Shown here: piece by piece, positions 30,123 through 40,093 of the stretch | How the letters are laid out: the number at the start of each line of letters is the position of its first letter | Numbering within the stretch: the first letter of the stretch is position 1 | DNA from: Gammaproteobacteria bacterium 45_16_T64 | GTDB taxonomy: Bacteria > Pseudomonadota > Gammaproteobacteria > Pseudomonadales > Ketobacteraceae | Direction of reading: 5' to 3' | Assembly (NCBI GenBank): GCA_002162955.1 | Contig: MABD01000019.1 | Span: forward strand, 25,353 to 89,352 | DNA: 64,000 nucleotides | Translations under genes and position numbers: made by a program | Notes under the pieces: generated by a model | Seen by the model: the letters and a program-made list of their open reading frames with translations, nothing else | Told to the model about the DNA's origin: nothing | Databases searched by the model: none

Positions 30123-33100
30123 TCTCACGACCTTCATTCTGCGTCAAACGAGAAGTTTCTTCCACAATCGCCACAAGGTCCCTGACAGATTGCGCTGCGC
30201 GATCCAATTCAAACTGATCAAGTTGTTCCAGCAATTCAGCCACGGCAACTTCCACTGTCGACCTCAAGGACAATTGTTTGAGCGGCACCAAACTTTCTTC
30301 ATCAATAAAATCACCTAATTCAATGCGAACCAACAAGTCGTTTAAAATAGCGATCAGATCTCCTCCCGAAAATTCTGCCCCTGATTCATCTCCCACACTC
30401 TCTCCATGCCTTTCGGTATATCGAACAAGCAATTCACTAAGCACATCATAGGCACTTTCTAATTTTGGTAGCAGAGCATCAATCAGCGCACTATCAGCAA
30501 ACTTTGCCGCACTTTCTATCTCTCCTGCACACTGCTGAACATCCACGCCGCTTAGATTCGCTGACACACCTTTAATCGTGTGTGCAACCATACATACGCC
30601 TTCAAGGTCATTGCGTTGATAACATATATTGATCTCTGCCAACTGATTAGGCATATCATTCACATAGAGAGAAATCAACTTATCCATCATCGACTCGCGC
30701 CCACCCAAACGCTTAAGTGCTGCATCTTGATTCCACGCGGCGGAGCTATCTTTCGTAGCAACCACATCGATCTTATCCTCTACACCAACACGTTCTATTT
30801 TTTGCTCCGCATCTTCGCCAACCCACTTCAACAACATCGCTTCAAGATCATTAGGCTCCAATGGTTTGCTTAAGTAATCATTCATGCCAGCATCCAGGCA
30901 TTTTTGTTTATCACCGACCATGGCATTGCCTGTCATCGCAATGATGATAATATTCTGATTACAATAGCCAGCCTTTCCTGCTCGTATTAATTTTGTCGCT
31001 TCGTAACCATCCATTTCAGGCATCTGACAATCCATCATCACAAGATCATAAGGATTCTCCTCCGATGCTTCTCCCAAATAACCCAGCGCTTCTTTTCCAT
31101 CATTAGCGACATCAGCAGTAAGATCAACATCCTCCAACATACCCAGCACTACTTCTTGATTAATGGGGTTATCCTCAACCAACAATAAACGAATACCCTC
31201 AGGCCAAGAAATATCTTTCCGCTCTTGATCCAAGGTCTGCAAATAGTGGTGGGTTACCAGCGGTGTCGCATGGTCTAACACCGCCCCTCCATCAGCAACA
31301 ACCACAAGCGTATCAAATAGATCACTGGTAGTTACAGGTTTAGAGAAGTAACCGCTAAACCCCAAATCAGAGAAATACTTAGCATCACCTCGATGCCCCA
31401 TTGACGTCATCATAACTAACTTTAAGTCCTTTAATGACGGGTCTGACTTTATGGCCCGTCCTAATTCCGCCCCATTCATATTGGGCATTTGCATATCCAG
31501 AAAAGCCACATCGAATGCTGAACCACTGGACCCGAGATCCCTCGCTCTCTCCCGTAGCAAGGTCAACGCTGATTCTCCGCCAGAAACGTCCTCAACAGAA
31601 GCTCCCCAGTGTTCCAATTGCCCTCGCATTACGACACGATTGGTCTCATTATCATCAACAATCAATAATTGTAAATTTTTCGTATCTACAATTGGCAGTA
31701 TTTTTTTCGATTGATCACTTTTCTTTAGTAGTAAGATAAACTCGAAGCAAGATCCTTCTCCAATTTCAGATGCGACGCTAACACATCCTCCCATCAATTC
31801 GCATAACTGCTTAACAATAGATAAACCAAGTCCAGTGCCACCATACTTGCGCGTTGTTGACGCATCAACCTGAGTAAACGCATCAAACAGATGTACTCGT
31901 TTATGTTCGGGAATACCAATACCGGTATCACGTACGGTACAACTAAAAACCAACTCACCCCCACCCACTTCACGCACATTTGCACGCACCATGATTTCAC
32001 CACTCTGGGTGAACTTAATCGAATTCCCGACTAGATTTACAAGAATTTGCCTAATCCTACCTGGATCACCTCGCACCTTTGACAATTCGACGTTTGTCAC
32101 GTCCAGTATTAATTCTACACCTTTTTCTTCAACCCTTAACGCCATTGATTCTGCGAACTCATCTAACAATGTACGCAAATCGAAATCCAATTCCTCCAGC
32201 TCTAATTTTCCTGCATCCACCTTGGAGAAGTCCAATATATCATTAATTACTGTAAGTAACGCACGAGCACTAGTTTGGGCGACCGTTGCTTTGTGATGTT
32301 GATCCTTATCTAACGCAGAGTTAAGTAGAAGGCCTAGCATACCAAGCACGCCATTCATCGGCGTCCTAATTTCATGACTCATACTGGCCAAAAATTCGCC
32401 TTTAGCCAATGTCGCAGCTTCCGCTCCCTCCTTCGCTTTTATTAAAGCAAATTCAGCTTTTTTCCGTTCAGTTATGTCACTACTAATGGCAACGTAATTT
32501 ATTGGTACGCCATCATCCCCGACAAAAGGAACAATCGTTGTGTCAACCCAAAATATACCACCGTCTTTTCTACGATTTTTTATTTCAGCATTCCAAACAT
32601 TTCCGTTAGATATTTGGGAATACATGTCTTCCCAAAAATATTCGCTATGATATTCAGAATCGAATAGGTTACAATTTTCATGTAGCAGTTCAACTGTCGA
32701 ATATCCTGACAGCCTACAGAATCGATCATTTACCATAGTGATCGAACCTTGGGTATCCGTAGTAAAAACAATGGCATGTTGATCAAATGCAAACGACTGC
32801 TGCTTCAAGGATTTTAGCGCTAACGTTAATTGTTTGTTGATCTGGGTGATTTCTATCGTCCTAATGTCAACGTTATGCTCGAGCGTCTTATTTGCCTCGG
32901 CAATTTCATCCCCCATAGAATTAAAAGTGCACATTAAGCTTGAGAACTCGTCCTTGCCAACAACAGGCAATCGATAATACAGATCTCCACCTTGTAAACG
33001 TTTCGCGCCCTTTTCAAGAGTAGCGATAGGCTCAAGCACGCTACGACGTAACAACCACCCACCGATAAATAACAGGACTATCAACACGGGCACTATTGCG

Positions 33101-33942
33101 ACGATCAGCTTAAAGCGCAAATCCTGCAACACCATTTCCTGCTGGGACTTGCTGTACTGCATAACCAAATCGAAACGGTGCTCACCTAACAATATCGTCT
33201 CTTTTTTCTCAAAAACATTATCTCTACGCTGATACTCTCCCGCCATTAAAAAATCCTGCGACGAGATAACGCCAGCACCGACAATATCAAATCCCTGCCC
33301 CAACAATTGTTCCGTTTTTTGCTTCAATAGCCGACCAACGACGGCTTCCCACTGATAAGACAGCACCACCCATCCTTTCGCTCTTCCCCTTGCAATCACA
33401 GGAGCAACGATCCATTGACTCGTAGTAACGTCTAATTCCAGCGCAGGAAGGTAGCCGTCTTCACCGGGAGCCCCAGAGAATGTAGATTGCAATGGCAACG
33501 GACTAAATAACGAGTGGGACTTTATGGATTCAGCTAACAATGACTCTGAGTGTATTTTTTTGCGCTCGCCATTGATTGTATTAATCGCAAAAATTCGCTG
33601 ATCGGGATCAATAAGCATTAAATAATTTAGATCAGGATAGGTTGCCGCGATACGATTGAGCTGACTATTAATCCCTAGGCTATCGCTTCTATCCAGTGCT
33701 TTACGAATTGCTGGATCACTAGCAATTACTCGAGCAGCATTTTGAATATGGAAGTTCTCCCGGTCAATTGCATCTTGGGTAGCGAACAAATTACTTCGCA
33801 GCGCACTATCAATCTGTGCGAACAGCACGTTACGCAACGAATAGTCCGCCAGCCCACCAGCCACACCGACCAAAATAAGTAGCCCAACACAACTCGCGGT
33901 TAATAGCTTGGGACCCAACCTTACAATAGGATTAGTCCACAT
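30103..33942 (-). CDS. multidomain hybrid sensor histidine kinase with PAS, two receivers and Hpt
   Basis: The 1279-residue protein begins with a transmembrane helix (about residues 14-32), a long periplasmic sensor (about 33-278), a second helix (VAIVPVLIVLLFIGGWLL), HAMP (about 300-355), a PAS domain (about 385-495), HisKA with SHEIRTPMNGVLGM (about 520), HATPase (NLVGNSIKFT, RDTGIGI, GGTGLGLSI), two receivers (LLIVDDNETNR with FLDMQMP, and LLLVEDNPINQ with MMDCQMP) and an Hpt domain (AHTIKG, about 1090). All phospho-residues of a complete relay are visible. The gene overlaps the upstream solute-binding protein gene by 11 bases and the downstream diguanylate cyclase by more than ten, so the three are translationally coupled. 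Confidence 0.93.
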   Translation of the reverse strand: MWTNPIVRLGPKLLTASCVGLLILVGVAGGLADYSLRNVLFAQIDSALRSNLFATQDAIDRENFHIQNAARVIASDPAIRKALDRSDSLGINSQLNRIAATYPDLNYLMLIDPDQRIFAINTINGERKKIHSESLLAESIKSHSLFSPLPLQSTFSGAPGEDGYLPALELDVTTSQWIVAPVIARGRAKGWVVLSYQWEAVVGRLLKQKTEQLLGQGFDIVGAGVISSQDFLMAGEYQRRDNVFEKKETILLGEHRFDLVMQYSKSQQEMVLQDLRFKLIVAIVPVLIVLLFIGGWLLRRSVLEPIATLEKGAKRLQGGDLYYRLPVVGKDEFSSLMCTFNSMGDEIAEANKTLEHNVDIRTIEITQINKQLTLALKSLKQQSFAFDQHAIVFTTDTQGSITMVNDRFCRLSGYSTVELLHENCNLFDSEYHSEYFWEDMYSQISNGNVWNAEIKNRRKDGGIFWVDTTIVPFVGDDGVPINYVAISSDITERKKAEFALIKAKEGAEAATLAKGEFLASMSHEIRTPMNGVLGMLGLLLNSALDKDQHHKATVAQTSARALLTVINDILDFSKVDAGKLELEELDFDLRTLLDEFAESMALRVEEKGVELILDVTNVELSKVRGDPGRIRQILVNLVGNSIKFTQSGEIMVRANVREVGGGELVFSCTVRDTGIGIPEHKRVHLFDAFTQVDASTTRKYGGTGLGLSIVKQLCELMGGCVSVASEIGEGSCFEFILLLKKSDQSKKILPIVDTKNLQLLIVDDNETNRVVMRGQLEHWGASVEDVSGGESALTLLRERARDLGSSGSAFDVAFLDMQMPNMNGAELGRAIKSDPSLKDLKLVMMTSMGHRGDAKYFSDLGFSGYFSKPVTTSDLFDTLVVVADGGAVLDHATPLVTHHYLQTLDQERKDISWPEGIRLLLVEDNPINQEVVLGMLEDVDLTADVANDGKEALGYLGEASEENPYDLVMMDCQMPEMDGYEATKLIRAGKAGYCNQNIIIIAMTGNAMVGDKQKCLDAGMNDYLSKPLEPNDLEAMLLKWVGEDAEQKIERVGVEDKIDVVATKDSSAAWNQDAALKRLGGRESMMDKLISLYVNDMPNQLAEINICYQRNDLEGVCMVAHTIKGVSANLSGVDVQQCAGEIESAAKFADSALIDALLPKLESAYDVLSELLVRYTERHGESVGDESGAEFSGGDLIAILNDLLVRIELGDFIDEESLVPLKQLSLRSTVEVAVAELLEQLDQFELDRAAQSVRDLVAIVEETSRLTQNEGRENVSNAG

Positions 33943-34876
33943 AACTCACATTCGCCATATCATTAGGAATAGATATATTAAGTGCCTCAATTGATTTTCG
34001 ATTCACCAATATCAGCGGCGTTTCCATCACACTGGAGGCAAGATCTGACGGCCGGGCCTTACCACTAAGAATTGACGCGGCCAGCCTCCCCGAAATTTCC
34101 CCCAAAACTCTAAAATCAGCAACTGGCCCAAAACTAGACCCCAGCTCGATACCTTTCTTATTAGAACTCATTATGGGCATATTGAGTTTATTCCCCACCT
34201 TAATTAATCGTCGCTCTCCACCTCCCTGCATTAACGTATCGGTGGTCGTAATAAACACATCCGTTTTTCCTTTATGTGATAACGCCACACGCTCCACCTC
34301 ATCTAACGTCGAAACTTCAACATCAATAACGTCAATGCCATCCCGGCCAAGTAATCGCTTTAGGTTTACCGCCTGTAATTTCGAGTTAGGCTCTCCAGAG
34401 CGATGAAAAACACTGGCTCGCTTCGCATTCGGCAACAACGTTCTTAATAACTTAACGAAGTTATGCTGTGGTACAAAATTACTTGTGCCCACCAGGTTAT
34501 TACCTGAATAATCATAAGATTCGATCAACCCGGAATCTGCGGGATACGTTACAATGGAAAATACGATCGGTATCGAAGGCGGTAAGTCGTTCTTAATGAT
34601 GACAGTACCTGGTGTTGTCAATGAATAAACGAGATCTACTTTTAGGTTCTTGAATTCCTCAGCGATTCGATGCTGCTTATCTTTGTCTGCCCCAGAGGAC
34701 CGGCGAATCAACGTAATATTTTTCCCTTCAATAAAACCGCCTAGCGCAAGCCCTTTAATAAACCCTTCTACACTAGTCGGGTACTCATTCCATGTGGATA
34801 TCCCCACTGTTTTGGTATCAGCCCAAACACAACTCGCGACGAGCCAAAGCAGGATACTCATCCAGATCCTAACCAT
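33932..34876 (-). CDS. periplasmic solute-binding protein (ABC_sub_bind family)
   Basis: The 314-residue protein has a signal peptide (LLWLVASCVWA) and a two-lobe binding fold. VGISTWNEYPTSVEGFIKGL, DLVYSLTTPGTVIIKN and KRASVFHRSGEPNSKLQ match the ABC_sub_bind (PF04392-like) family, often annotated as ABC-type uncharacterised transport proteins. No permease or ATPase gene is adjacent; instead the hybrid kinase starts before its stop codon. By analogy with binding-protein-dependent kinases it may present a ligand to the kinase periplasmic domain, which is inference. Confidence 0.87.
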   Translation of the reverse strand: MVRIWMSILLWLVASCVWADTKTVGISTWNEYPTSVEGFIKGLALGGFIEGKNITLIRRSSGADKDKQHRIAEEFKNLKVDLVYSLTTPGTVIIKNDLPPSIPIVFSIVTYPADSGLIESYDYSGNNLVGTSNFVPQHNFVKLLRTLLPNAKRASVFHRSGEPNSKLQAVNLKRLLGRDGIDVIDVEVSTLDEVERVALSHKGKTDVFITTTDTLMQGGGERRLIKVGNKLNMPIMSSNKKGIELGSSFGPVADFRVLGEISGRLAASILSGKARPSDLASSVMETPLILVNRKSIEALNISIPNDMANVSYVD

Positions 34877-35141
34877 TCGTTATAACCTTTCGAATTTATA
34901 TGCAGACACAAGGTGACCCACTTACCTCAGTACATCAATAAGGTTAGTCGATGAGGGGGTTCTTGCCAGCACCTTAACTGGCTTCAAACCCTATTCCACT
35001 TCCCATTGTGTTTATCTACTCCATTCAAATGCTTAGGTTTGTTGCCTAGATCCACAGTGGTACAGTTTGAGGCCCTTTGATAACATCCCAGAGCAATAAT
35101 CAACCTATCCCAAACAAGCCCAACATTTAACCTAGGATGCC

Positions 35142-36155
35142 ATGGCATTGCTTTCTGACAATCCGGTTCGCCATTTCATTGCAATTTCAACATTGCTGTT
35201 ATTAACAGGGTGCAAGATACATGTAGAAGTCCAAGGGGATGGCGCTGGACTCGTCACCTCTTTACCGGCAGGTATCTATTGCGGCAATAGTGAATCCCTG
35301 TGCGATATCACCATGACTGAAGATTCTTATCGGCTTACCGCTAAAGCAGTAACTGGCTCTGCTTTTATGGGATGGATGGGGCTGTGCAACGACATAGCCA
35401 CTAGCAATGATACAACCACGAGTAGTTGCACTGCTTCCTCACCAGGAACCGTAATAGCGCGCTTTAAGAAAATCGATGCAAAAGTGGATTTGGCGTGTGA
35501 TACGGACGCGGCGAAAGCCCGCTGCCTGACCCCGACCCAAACAAAGGAATATTATATAGATCAAAGCATTAAGTACTTTCGAACTATGGAGTCCTCAGTA
35601 AACCCATTTGTCATACCGAATTATTCCCAGCAGGTAGCACGATGGGAATGGCCGCCCTGGCTACTTCTGACAGGTTATGGGCGGTTCAATATGATATGGA
35701 CCGATATTGCACTGAAACTAAATCCGACCACCTATGCAGCATTGGATTGCCGTGCATTCGATACCCAGCCGTTTGGGCGTTGCCACGTGGTGTTTGATTA
35801 TGGCGGGGAGCTGTGTCCTATTTACGAGGAATTCACTTTTAATGATCAAGGAGAAATCACCTTTATTGAGGCCTGGACTGATCATCCAGATTGGATACCT
35901 ATGGCTGCGGAGGATTATTGGGCTGAAGGTGAAGGCGTTCAGCGACTGGCAAATAGAGTGCCTGGCTTAGGTAACACTAACGGCCTTATTGACCTGAATG
36001 CAGACTGGATGACAAACAACACGCGGGAAGATGCCGACCTCGCGGAATTTGTTAAACGGGCAAAACAGCCCTACGCAACGTGGTTGAAAGAGCTCATCGA
36101 TCACGCCAACGATGTAGCTGGAGGCTGCCACCCAGAGGGCACGTTGCATCGCTAA
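35142..36155 (+). CDS. orphan lipoprotein with Gly-rich beta-repeat start
   Basis: The 337-residue protein has a lipoprotein signal ending LLLLTGC, then GDGAGLVTSLPAGIYC and CDITMTEDSYRLTAKAVTGSAFMGWMG, a pattern like divergent InlB-B/SCP-type beta-repeats seen in secreted lipoproteins. The C-terminal two thirds (from about residue 110) hold Trp-, Tyr- and Cys-rich sequence (ARWEWPPWLLLTGYGRF, DYGGELCPIYEEF) that I do not recognise. Multiple cysteines could form disulfides. It stands alone between the signalling operon and a cupin gene; no regulatory site is clear. Confidence 0.65.
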   Translation: MALLSDNPVRHFIAISTLLLLTGCKIHVEVQGDGAGLVTSLPAGIYCGNSESLCDITMTEDSYRLTAKAVTGSAFMGWMGLCNDIATSNDTTTSSCTASSPGTVIARFKKIDAKVDLACDTDAAKARCLTPTQTKEYYIDQSIKYFRTMESSVNPFVIPNYSQQVARWEWPPWLLLTGYGRFNMIWTDIALKLNPTTYAALDCRAFDTQPFGRCHVVFDYGGELCPIYEEFTFNDQGEITFIEAWTDHPDWIPMAAEDYWAEGEGVQRLANRVPGLGNTNGLIDLNADWMTNNTREDADLAEFVKRAKQPYATWLKELIDHANDVAGGCHPEGTLHR

Positions 36156-36267
36156 TCTCACCACAGAAAACTAAGCAACATAGGTATACGCTGACAAACC
36201 TAGACGTATCCTCAAACTGAGCTAAACTTACTCTACATGAACGTTTTTCACTCAAAGACAGCGTGTT

Positions 36268-36573
36268 ATGAGTTTATTTCAACCAATAGAAACATTGCAT
36301 GAAAACGCCAACCAGGCCGATGTATTTCATCTCGGCCCCCATGGCTGTAGCGTTATGTTCACGAGTTATGAAAAAGACACCCATACCGGTACGCTTATCA
36401 ATATCACTAATGCCAAGAACCGACTGATTTCAGGCTCAATATGCCTCACGCTGAACGGTAAGCATCAACTGATTCATGCCGGAGAGTGGTACAACGTTCC
36501 CGCCAATATCGAACATACATTGCATTACCTGTCGGATTGCAGCGTCATAGAGTTCTGGTTCGACCAGAATTGA
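36268..36573 (+). CDS. small cupin-fold protein
   Basis: The 101-residue protein has a single-domain cupin pattern: HAGEWYNVPANIEHTLHY near the end resembles the second cupin motif with a Gly and His. The first motif is weak, with no classical HxHx4E, so metal binding is doubtful. It lies about 150 bases before the molybdenum hydroxylase operon on the same strand. Function is unknown. Confidence 0.6.
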   Translation: MSLFQPIETLHENANQADVFHLGPHGCSVMFTSYEKDTHTGTLINITNAKNRLISGSICLTLNGKHQLIHAGEWYNVPANIEHTLHYLSDCSVIEFWFDQN

Positions 36574-36725
36574 TTCAACAGCATAGATAACACCTCACTC
36601 TCTTTTGCAACATTCTATCTCAGCAACAACGCTTTATTTTGCCTGCTCTCGTTTGTAATCCCCCGCTTTCTATACCACAATCACCTGACAATTATTAACC
36701 ATTCCTAAGCGACATGGAGAACGCT

Positions 36726-37247
36726 ATGATTACCTTTTCACTGAATGGAAAAGAGTTTAGCGCAGATGCTGACCCCTTCATGCCCCTGCTATGGGTGATT
36801 CGCGACCTCGCGCAATTACAAGGGACCAAATTTGGCTGTGGGCAGGGTCTCTGTGGAGCCTGCACAGTTCACCTTGATGGCGCAGCCATTCGATCCTGTA
36901 TTACACCGTTGAATGCAATAGAAGGTCGACATATCACAACCATTGAAGGCCTGAGTAGTTCGAGCGATAACACGACCCCATCCCACGACCACCCCGTACA
37001 ACAAGCCTGGATTAAGAATAATGTGCCGCAATGTGGGTACTGCCAATCCGGTCAAATCATGTCTGCAAGCGCGTTACTTGCCACCAACGCGGCGCCAACG
37101 GACGAGGAAATCACCCGCGCAATGTCCGGTAATATCTGTCGCTGCGGTACTTACCCTCGCATTCGGCAAGCTATTCATGATGCGGCAAAAACACTCACGC
37201 CGAATATAGATACCGAGCACTTTCAATCTGATCTCACTAGTGAATAG
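36726..37247 (+). CDS. 2Fe-2S subunit of an aldehyde/isoquinoline oxidoreductase (IorA-like)
   Basis: The 173-residue protein is a small molybdenum-hydroxylase subunit carrying two 2Fe-2S clusters. The N-terminal ferredoxin-like site is [12 protein letters not shown] with a later Cys in RSCI, and the C-terminal site has [10 protein letters not shown] and [11 protein letters not shown]. It lacks an FAD subunit partner, as in isoquinoline 1-oxidoreductase-type enzymes. GGAGA before ATG 36726 fixes the start; a first ATG at 36714 is also in frame. The stop is 16 bases before the large-subunit start. Confidence 0.93.
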   Translation: MITFSLNGKEFSADADPFMPLLWVIRDLAQLQGTKFGCGQGLCGACTVHLDGAAIRSCITPLNAIEGRHITTIEGLSSSSDNTTPSHDHPVQQAWIKNNVPQCGYCQSGQIMSASALLATNAAPTDEEITRAMSGNICRCGTYPRIRQAIHDAAKTLTPNIDTEHFQSDLTSE

Positions 37248-37263
37248 TGCGCGAGAGAAACAT

Positions 37264-39468
37264 ATGAGTACAACAATAAATCGCAGACAATTTTTACAAA
37301 CATCAGGACTCACGGGCACAGGGCTCGCATTCTCGCTTTCAATTGGCGGATGTGCCAACCTATCCAGAGCAGATACTGCGCACGCCTGGCAAGCCAATGC
37401 TTGGCTAGAAATTACCGCTGACAATACGGTATCGTTCTATTTGCACCGCACGGAAATGGGCCAAGGCACGATGACGGGGCTTACGACCCTGATCGCTGAA
37501 GAGCTGGAAGTTTCACCTGAATTCATTAACGTCAAGACCAGCAGCGTGCACGCAAACTACGTTCATCCTGATTATGGACTTCAAATTACCGGTGGGAGTA
37601 GCAGCACATCGAGCAGCTGGATTCCTCTTCGCACCGCAGCGGCAACCGCAAGAGAGATGATTCGCCGAGCAGCCGCCCAGCGCTGGAATACCACTATCGA
37701 CAACGTACAAATCGCCGATGGAAAAGCACACTTTAAAGACATTAGCTTGCCCTACGGTGATTTTATCGACATCGCTAAACACCTTTCTATTCCTACAGTG
37801 TCACTTAAAACCCCTGAGCAATATAGTAAAATAGGCAAACCTGGCATTCGTCTAGACGCACCGATGAAATCCAAAGGCACCGCGACCTTTGGTATCGACG
37901 CAGCACCAGCATCCTGCTTAAAAGCCACCCTGGTTCGCTGCCCCGTCATCGGCGGTACGGCAAAGTCATGGAAGACCAATGGTGCCCAAGATATGCCTGG
38001 CGTCAAAAAAATCGTTGAGATTCACAACGGCATAGCGGTCATTGCGGCAAGCTGGTGGCAAGCCAAAGAGGCCGCTAAAGCGATTACCGTCGACTGGAAT
38101 ATGCCTCCATTTTCAGCGCTTTCTGACGACACAATTCTCAGCGGGTTTCGCGACGCGCTCGCCAATAATTCAGGGAAAGTTGCTCGAGATGACGGGGATA
38201 TAGAACAAGCACTAGACGATGCAGAACAGGTCATAGAAGCCGAATATTATGTACCTTACTTGGCCCATGCCACCATGGAGCCGATGAATTGCAGTGTCAT
38301 TCTAACTGACAACTACTGTGAAATTTGGGCACCAACCCAAGGCCCTGATATTGCGGCAGTTGCTGCAGAACATGCCTCTGGCTTGCGCAGAAATCAGGTG
38401 ACCGTCCATACAACGTTAATGGGGGGTGGATTTGGCCGGCGCTTAAACCAAGATTTTGTCGAAGAAGCGGTGCTTATCGCAAAACACTCTGGACTGCCTA
38501 TCCAGTTAATTTGGTCACGAGAAGATGACATCCAAAACGACTTTTATCGCCCCTCTGCGTTAGTCCGATTCAAAGCAGGCATTGATAAAACAGGCAATGT
38601 GAGCTGCCTATCACACAAGGGCGCAAGCCCGAACATTATGCCGTACACCTTCAAAGAAGCCGCTGGGGCTGTGTTGCCGGCTTGGTTGCCCGATGGCATG
38701 GTTAAATCCATCGCATCGTTAGGCCCAACCATTTATGGTGACGTACTATTAGATGCCACTAGCGTTGAGGGTATTGCCGATTCCTGCTATCAATTCGATC
38801 ATTTTCACGCACGACATGTACAACATGACCCAGGGCTACGCGTTGGTTACTGGCGCTCAGTGGGCCATTCGTTCAATGCTTTCTTTATGGAAAGTTTTGT
38901 CGATGAGATAGCCCATGAAAGCAAACAAGACCCCTACTCTATGCGACTTTCACTTCTTAGCGAACACCCCCGCATGACAGCGGTGCTTAAGTCAGTCGCG
39001 CAACATGCCCAATGGGATAAAACAAAAGCGCCCTCTGTATTTCAGGGCATCGCTGTCCACCACTCGTTCAATACCTCTGTTGCCATGCTTGCTGAAATTT
39101 CGATTGAGAATAATAACAACGACCGCATCCGCATCAATAAAATTGTCTGCGCCGTGGATTGCGGCCAAACAATTAATCCCGACATCGTTAAAGCACAAAT
39201 GGAAAGTGGCATTATTTTTGGTCTAACACAGGCATTAAAAGGAAAAATCACCATTCGCAATGGGGCAGTACAACAAAGTAATTTTCATGACTACGAACTA
39301 ATCCGGATAAATGAAGTACCCGAGATGGATATTCATATCATTGATAGCCGTGCAGCACCAACCGGTGTTGGTGAGCCAGCCGTACCATTAGTTGCCCCGG
39401 CCCTTGCAAATGCGATATTTGCCGCGACGGGAAAACGACAACGCTCCCTTCCCCTTTCCTTGCTTTGA
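37264..39468 (+). CDS. molybdopterin-binding large subunit of an aldehyde/isoquinoline oxidoreductase (IorB-like)
   Basis: The 734-residue protein starts with a twin-arginine-type signal (NRRQFLQTSGLTGTGLAFSLSIGG with a Cys at the end of the hydrophobic run), typical of periplasmic members. It has TEMGQGTMTGL, MGGGFGRRL, NDFYRPSALV and the C-terminal GVGEPAVPLVAPALANAI with the catalytic Glu. It forms a heterodimer with the 2Fe-2S subunit and probably oxidises an aldehyde or N-heterocycle in the periplasm. Substrate cannot be told. The ORF opens at 37240, but ATG 37264 is taken. MocA-like gene overlaps its stop codon. Confidence 0.93.
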   Translation: MSTTINRRQFLQTSGLTGTGLAFSLSIGGCANLSRADTAHAWQANAWLEITADNTVSFYLHRTEMGQGTMTGLTTLIAEELEVSPEFINVKTSSVHANYVHPDYGLQITGGSSSTSSSWIPLRTAAATAREMIRRAAAQRWNTTIDNVQIADGKAHFKDISLPYGDFIDIAKHLSIPTVSLKTPEQYSKIGKPGIRLDAPMKSKGTATFGIDAAPASCLKATLVRCPVIGGTAKSWKTNGAQDMPGVKKIVEIHNGIAVIAASWWQAKEAAKAITVDWNMPPFSALSDDTILSGFRDALANNSGKVARDDGDIEQALDDAEQVIEAEYYVPYLAHATMEPMNCSVILTDNYCEIWAPTQGPDIAAVAAEHASGLRRNQVTVHTTLMGGGFGRRLNQDFVEEAVLIAKHSGLPIQLIWSREDDIQNDFYRPSALVRFKAGIDKTGNVSCLSHKGASPNIMPYTFKEAAGAVLPAWLPDGMVKSIASLGPTIYGDVLLDATSVEGIADSCYQFDHFHARHVQHDPGLRVGYWRSVGHSFNAFFMESFVDEIAHESKQDPYSMRLSLLSEHPRMTAVLKSVAQHAQWDKTKAPSVFQGIAVHHSFNTSVAMLAEISIENNNNDRIRINKIVCAVDCGQTINPDIVKAQMESGIIFGLTQALKGKITIRNGAVQQSNFHDYELIRINEVPEMDIHIIDSRAAPTGVGEPAVPLVAPALANAIFAATGKRQRSLPLSLL

Positions 39469-40070
39469 GGGACCTAAGTAGCACCGATAACCGCCCCGGC
39501 TTCCTAGTCCTCGCCGCGGGCAGTGCCAGGCGATTTGGCAGCAATAAACTACTCACCAATTTAGACGACAAACCCGTCATCCAGCATTGCCTTGATACCC
39601 TGTTAGAAACAAAACACCCCATTGCGGTCGTATCCAATGCTAACGATATATTGGCGCAAAACCTGCTATCTAACGCCCCCGTCATGAACATACCCTACCG
39701 CCCCCAGTGCGACACCCTTCATGGGTTAGGGTACAGCCTTGCCCATGGTATAGAGCATACTCGCCACTGGAATGGCTGGGTAATCTGCCTCGCTGACATG
39801 CCATGGATTCAAGCAGGTACCTATACCCAAACTATCAACGCCCTCTCACATTCAGCCATTACCCGCCCGATATATAGTCCAACCCAGCAAATCGGCCACC
39901 CTGTCGGGTTTGATTCACATTACCGAGATCAATTGCTCGCATTGACCGGAGACCAGGGGGCAATATCAATTGTTTCTCGTAATAAATCCACGCTTTCTCT
40001 CATAGAAGTCGAAGATTATGGTATTTTACTAGACATTGACCTGCCTTCTGACTTAAATAGAGGCCCCTAA
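39465..40070 (+). CDS. MocA-like molybdenum cofactor nucleotidyltransferase
   Basis: The 201-residue protein has the NTP-transferase signature LVLAAGSARRFGSNKLL and the ADMPWI segment, as in MocA, which adds CMP to molybdopterin for xanthine-dehydrogenase-family enzymes. The only start in range is a TTG at 39465 overlapping the upstream TGA (TTGA), so translation is coupled to the large subunit. The first in-frame ATG is beyond the nucleotide-binding motif. Its position in this operon supports the assignment. Confidence 0.85.
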   Translation: MRDLSSTDNRPGFLVLAAGSARRFGSNKLLTNLDDKPVIQHCLDTLLETKHPIAVVSNANDILAQNLLSNAPVMNIPYRPQCDTLHGLGYSLAHGIEHTRHWNGWVICLADMPWIQAGTYTQTINALSHSAITRPIYSPTQQIGHPVGFDSHYRDQLLALTGDQGAISIVSRNKSTLSLIEVEDYGILLDIDLPSDLNRGP

Positions 40071-40093
40071 CTGACACGAGCATAAGAGCGCTA

